A stretch of 5,629 bases of DNA from Ktedonobacterales bacterium (GTDB lineage: Bacteria > Chloroflexota > Ktedonobacteria > Ktedonobacterales > JADMIN01). The stretch lies in contig JANWHL010000213.1 of the NCBI GenBank assembly GCA_025450405.1, positions 1-5,629 on the forward strand, written 5' to 3'. Below are positions 5,092 to 5,629 of the stretch, piece by piece (the first letter of the stretch is position 1; each line of letters begins with the position of its first letter). The notes beneath the pieces were generated by a model. The model was not told the DNA's origin, did not search any database, and saw nothing but the letters and a program-made list of their open reading frames with translations. The translations under genes and the position numbers were made by a program.

Positions 5092-5096
5092 CCTCC
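5092..5096 (-). promoter_or_regulatory. Ribosome binding site that fixes the dehalogenase start
   Basis: GGAGG on the minus strand, eight bases before the ATG at 5083. The only in-frame alternative is a TTG at 5098 that overlaps this site and so cannot use it. Confidence 0.75.
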
Positions 5097-5145
5097 AAGT
5101 GGGGAGCTCATGCGCGGCGAGAAGAGCGGATTAGCTGGACGGAAC

Positions 5146-5629
5146 TCATGAACTCCCGCGTTCGCGACGCCACGCACGCCAATCGGCGACGATCGCTGGT
5201 GTGTTCGGGAACGCCAGCGGTGGCAGGGCGTCGGGCGAGAAATATCCCAGCTCTTCCGACTCGTCATCATGCTGAAGTGTGCCGCCGAGGACGGTTGCCG
5301 CGTAGACCACCAACACGACACCGCGGTCCGGCTGCGAGTACACGCCCACCAGCCCATCCAGTGTGACGTCGAGCCCGGTCTCCTCACGCACTTCGCGACG
5401 GGCCGCGTCCTCGACGCGCTCATCCCACTCCATGTAGCCGGCGGGCAGCGCCCATAGCCCTCGGCCAGGATCCAGCGCGCGCCGAGTCAACAGGATGGTG
5501 CCCGCGCGCGTGACGATGGCCCCAGCGGAGACCTTGGGGTCGCGGAAGGCAATGTAGCCGCAGGCCGGGCAGACAGGACGCATGCGGCCGTAGGACATGC
5601 GCTCGTCCAGCGGCCGCGCGCACTCGGGA
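5146..5629 (-). CDS. NUDIX hydrolase with N-terminal zinc ribbon, 5' end cut by the window
   Basis: 160 codons are visible and the frame is still open at the right edge, so the true start lies outside. An internal ATG at 5598 is not the start: the ten codons before it (PECARPLDER) supply part of a zinc ribbon, with one cysteine of the first pair visible and the second pair in RPVCPACGY. The Nudix domain follows, beginning KVSAGAIVTRAGTILLTRR. The Nudix box maps to 5371-5439 and matches GX5EX7REUXEEXGU exactly (G-YMEWD-E-RVEDAAR-REVREETGL). Such enzymes hydrolyse nucleoside diphosphates linked to another group, such as ADP-ribose, NADH or modified NTPs, with Mg2+. The exact substrate cannot be told from the box. 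The protein ends in RAWRRERGSS. The 62-nt gap to the dehalogenase (5084-5145) shows no terminator. Confidence 0.92.
   Translation of the reverse strand, partial: PECARPLDERMSYGRMRPVCPACGYIAFRDPKVSAGAIVTRAGTILLTRRALDPGRGLWALPAGYMEWDERVEDAARREVREETGLDVTLDGLVGVYSQPDRGVVLVVYAATVLGGTLQHDDESEELGYFSPDALPPLAFPNTPAIVADWRAWRRERGSS

Noticed and set aside
4634..5134. 166-codon plus-strand frame
   Set aside because: Antisense to the dehalogenase; no domain seen.

Overview
The window is a GC-rich bacterial chromosomal stretch of seven genes, all on the minus strand, so transcription runs from the right edge to the left edge. The first and last genes are cut by the window. No RNA gene, insertion sequence, CRISPR array or plus-strand gene could be supported. 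High GC, compact same-strand packing, strong GGAGG-type ribosome sites and the gene mix (type I-like haloalkane dehalogenase, soluble sulfite-oxidase-fold enzyme, DUF1326/DUF2182 pair, NrtS) would fit Chloroflexota of the Thermomicrobia/Sphaerobacter kind or a high-GC actinobacterium. This placement is a weak inference, since no phylogenetic marker is present.

Right block (about 3461-5629), in transcription order: a zinc-ribbon NUDIX hydrolase whose 5' end is missing, a haloalkane-dehalogenase-family alpha/beta hydrolase, and a TetR-family regulator. The first two are 62 nt apart and probably co-transcribed. The TetR gene has its own candidate promoter with an exact TTGACA -35 box and an imperfect palindrome in the spacer, which suggests autoregulation and possibly control of its neighbours.

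A 344-nt non-coding gap (3117-3460) separates the blocks. It holds an 11-bp-period imperfect tandem repeat just after the TetR stop. Closer to the next gene it holds two GC-rich inverted repeats, one of them flanked by TGACGAG direct repeats, in what should be the mRNA leader of the left block.

Left block (1-3116), in transcription order: a DUF1326 protein with a CxCxxxCPC cysteine cluster, a DUF2182 polytopic membrane protein with CLxxCR and CVGCCW motifs, a soluble sulfite-oxidase-fold molybdenum enzyme, and an NrtS-type small membrane protein (family: nitrate/nitrite transporter) that runs off the left edge. Gaps are 193, 77 and 9 nt, so this looks like one operon. Perfect GC-rich hairpins without U-tracts lie in or across the first two junctions. 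The joint function is unknown. A reasonable hypothesis is metal or thiol handling at the membrane (DUF1326/DUF2182) coupled to oxyanion redox chemistry and transport (molybdoenzyme/NrtS). This four-gene cassette is the most interesting item in the window.
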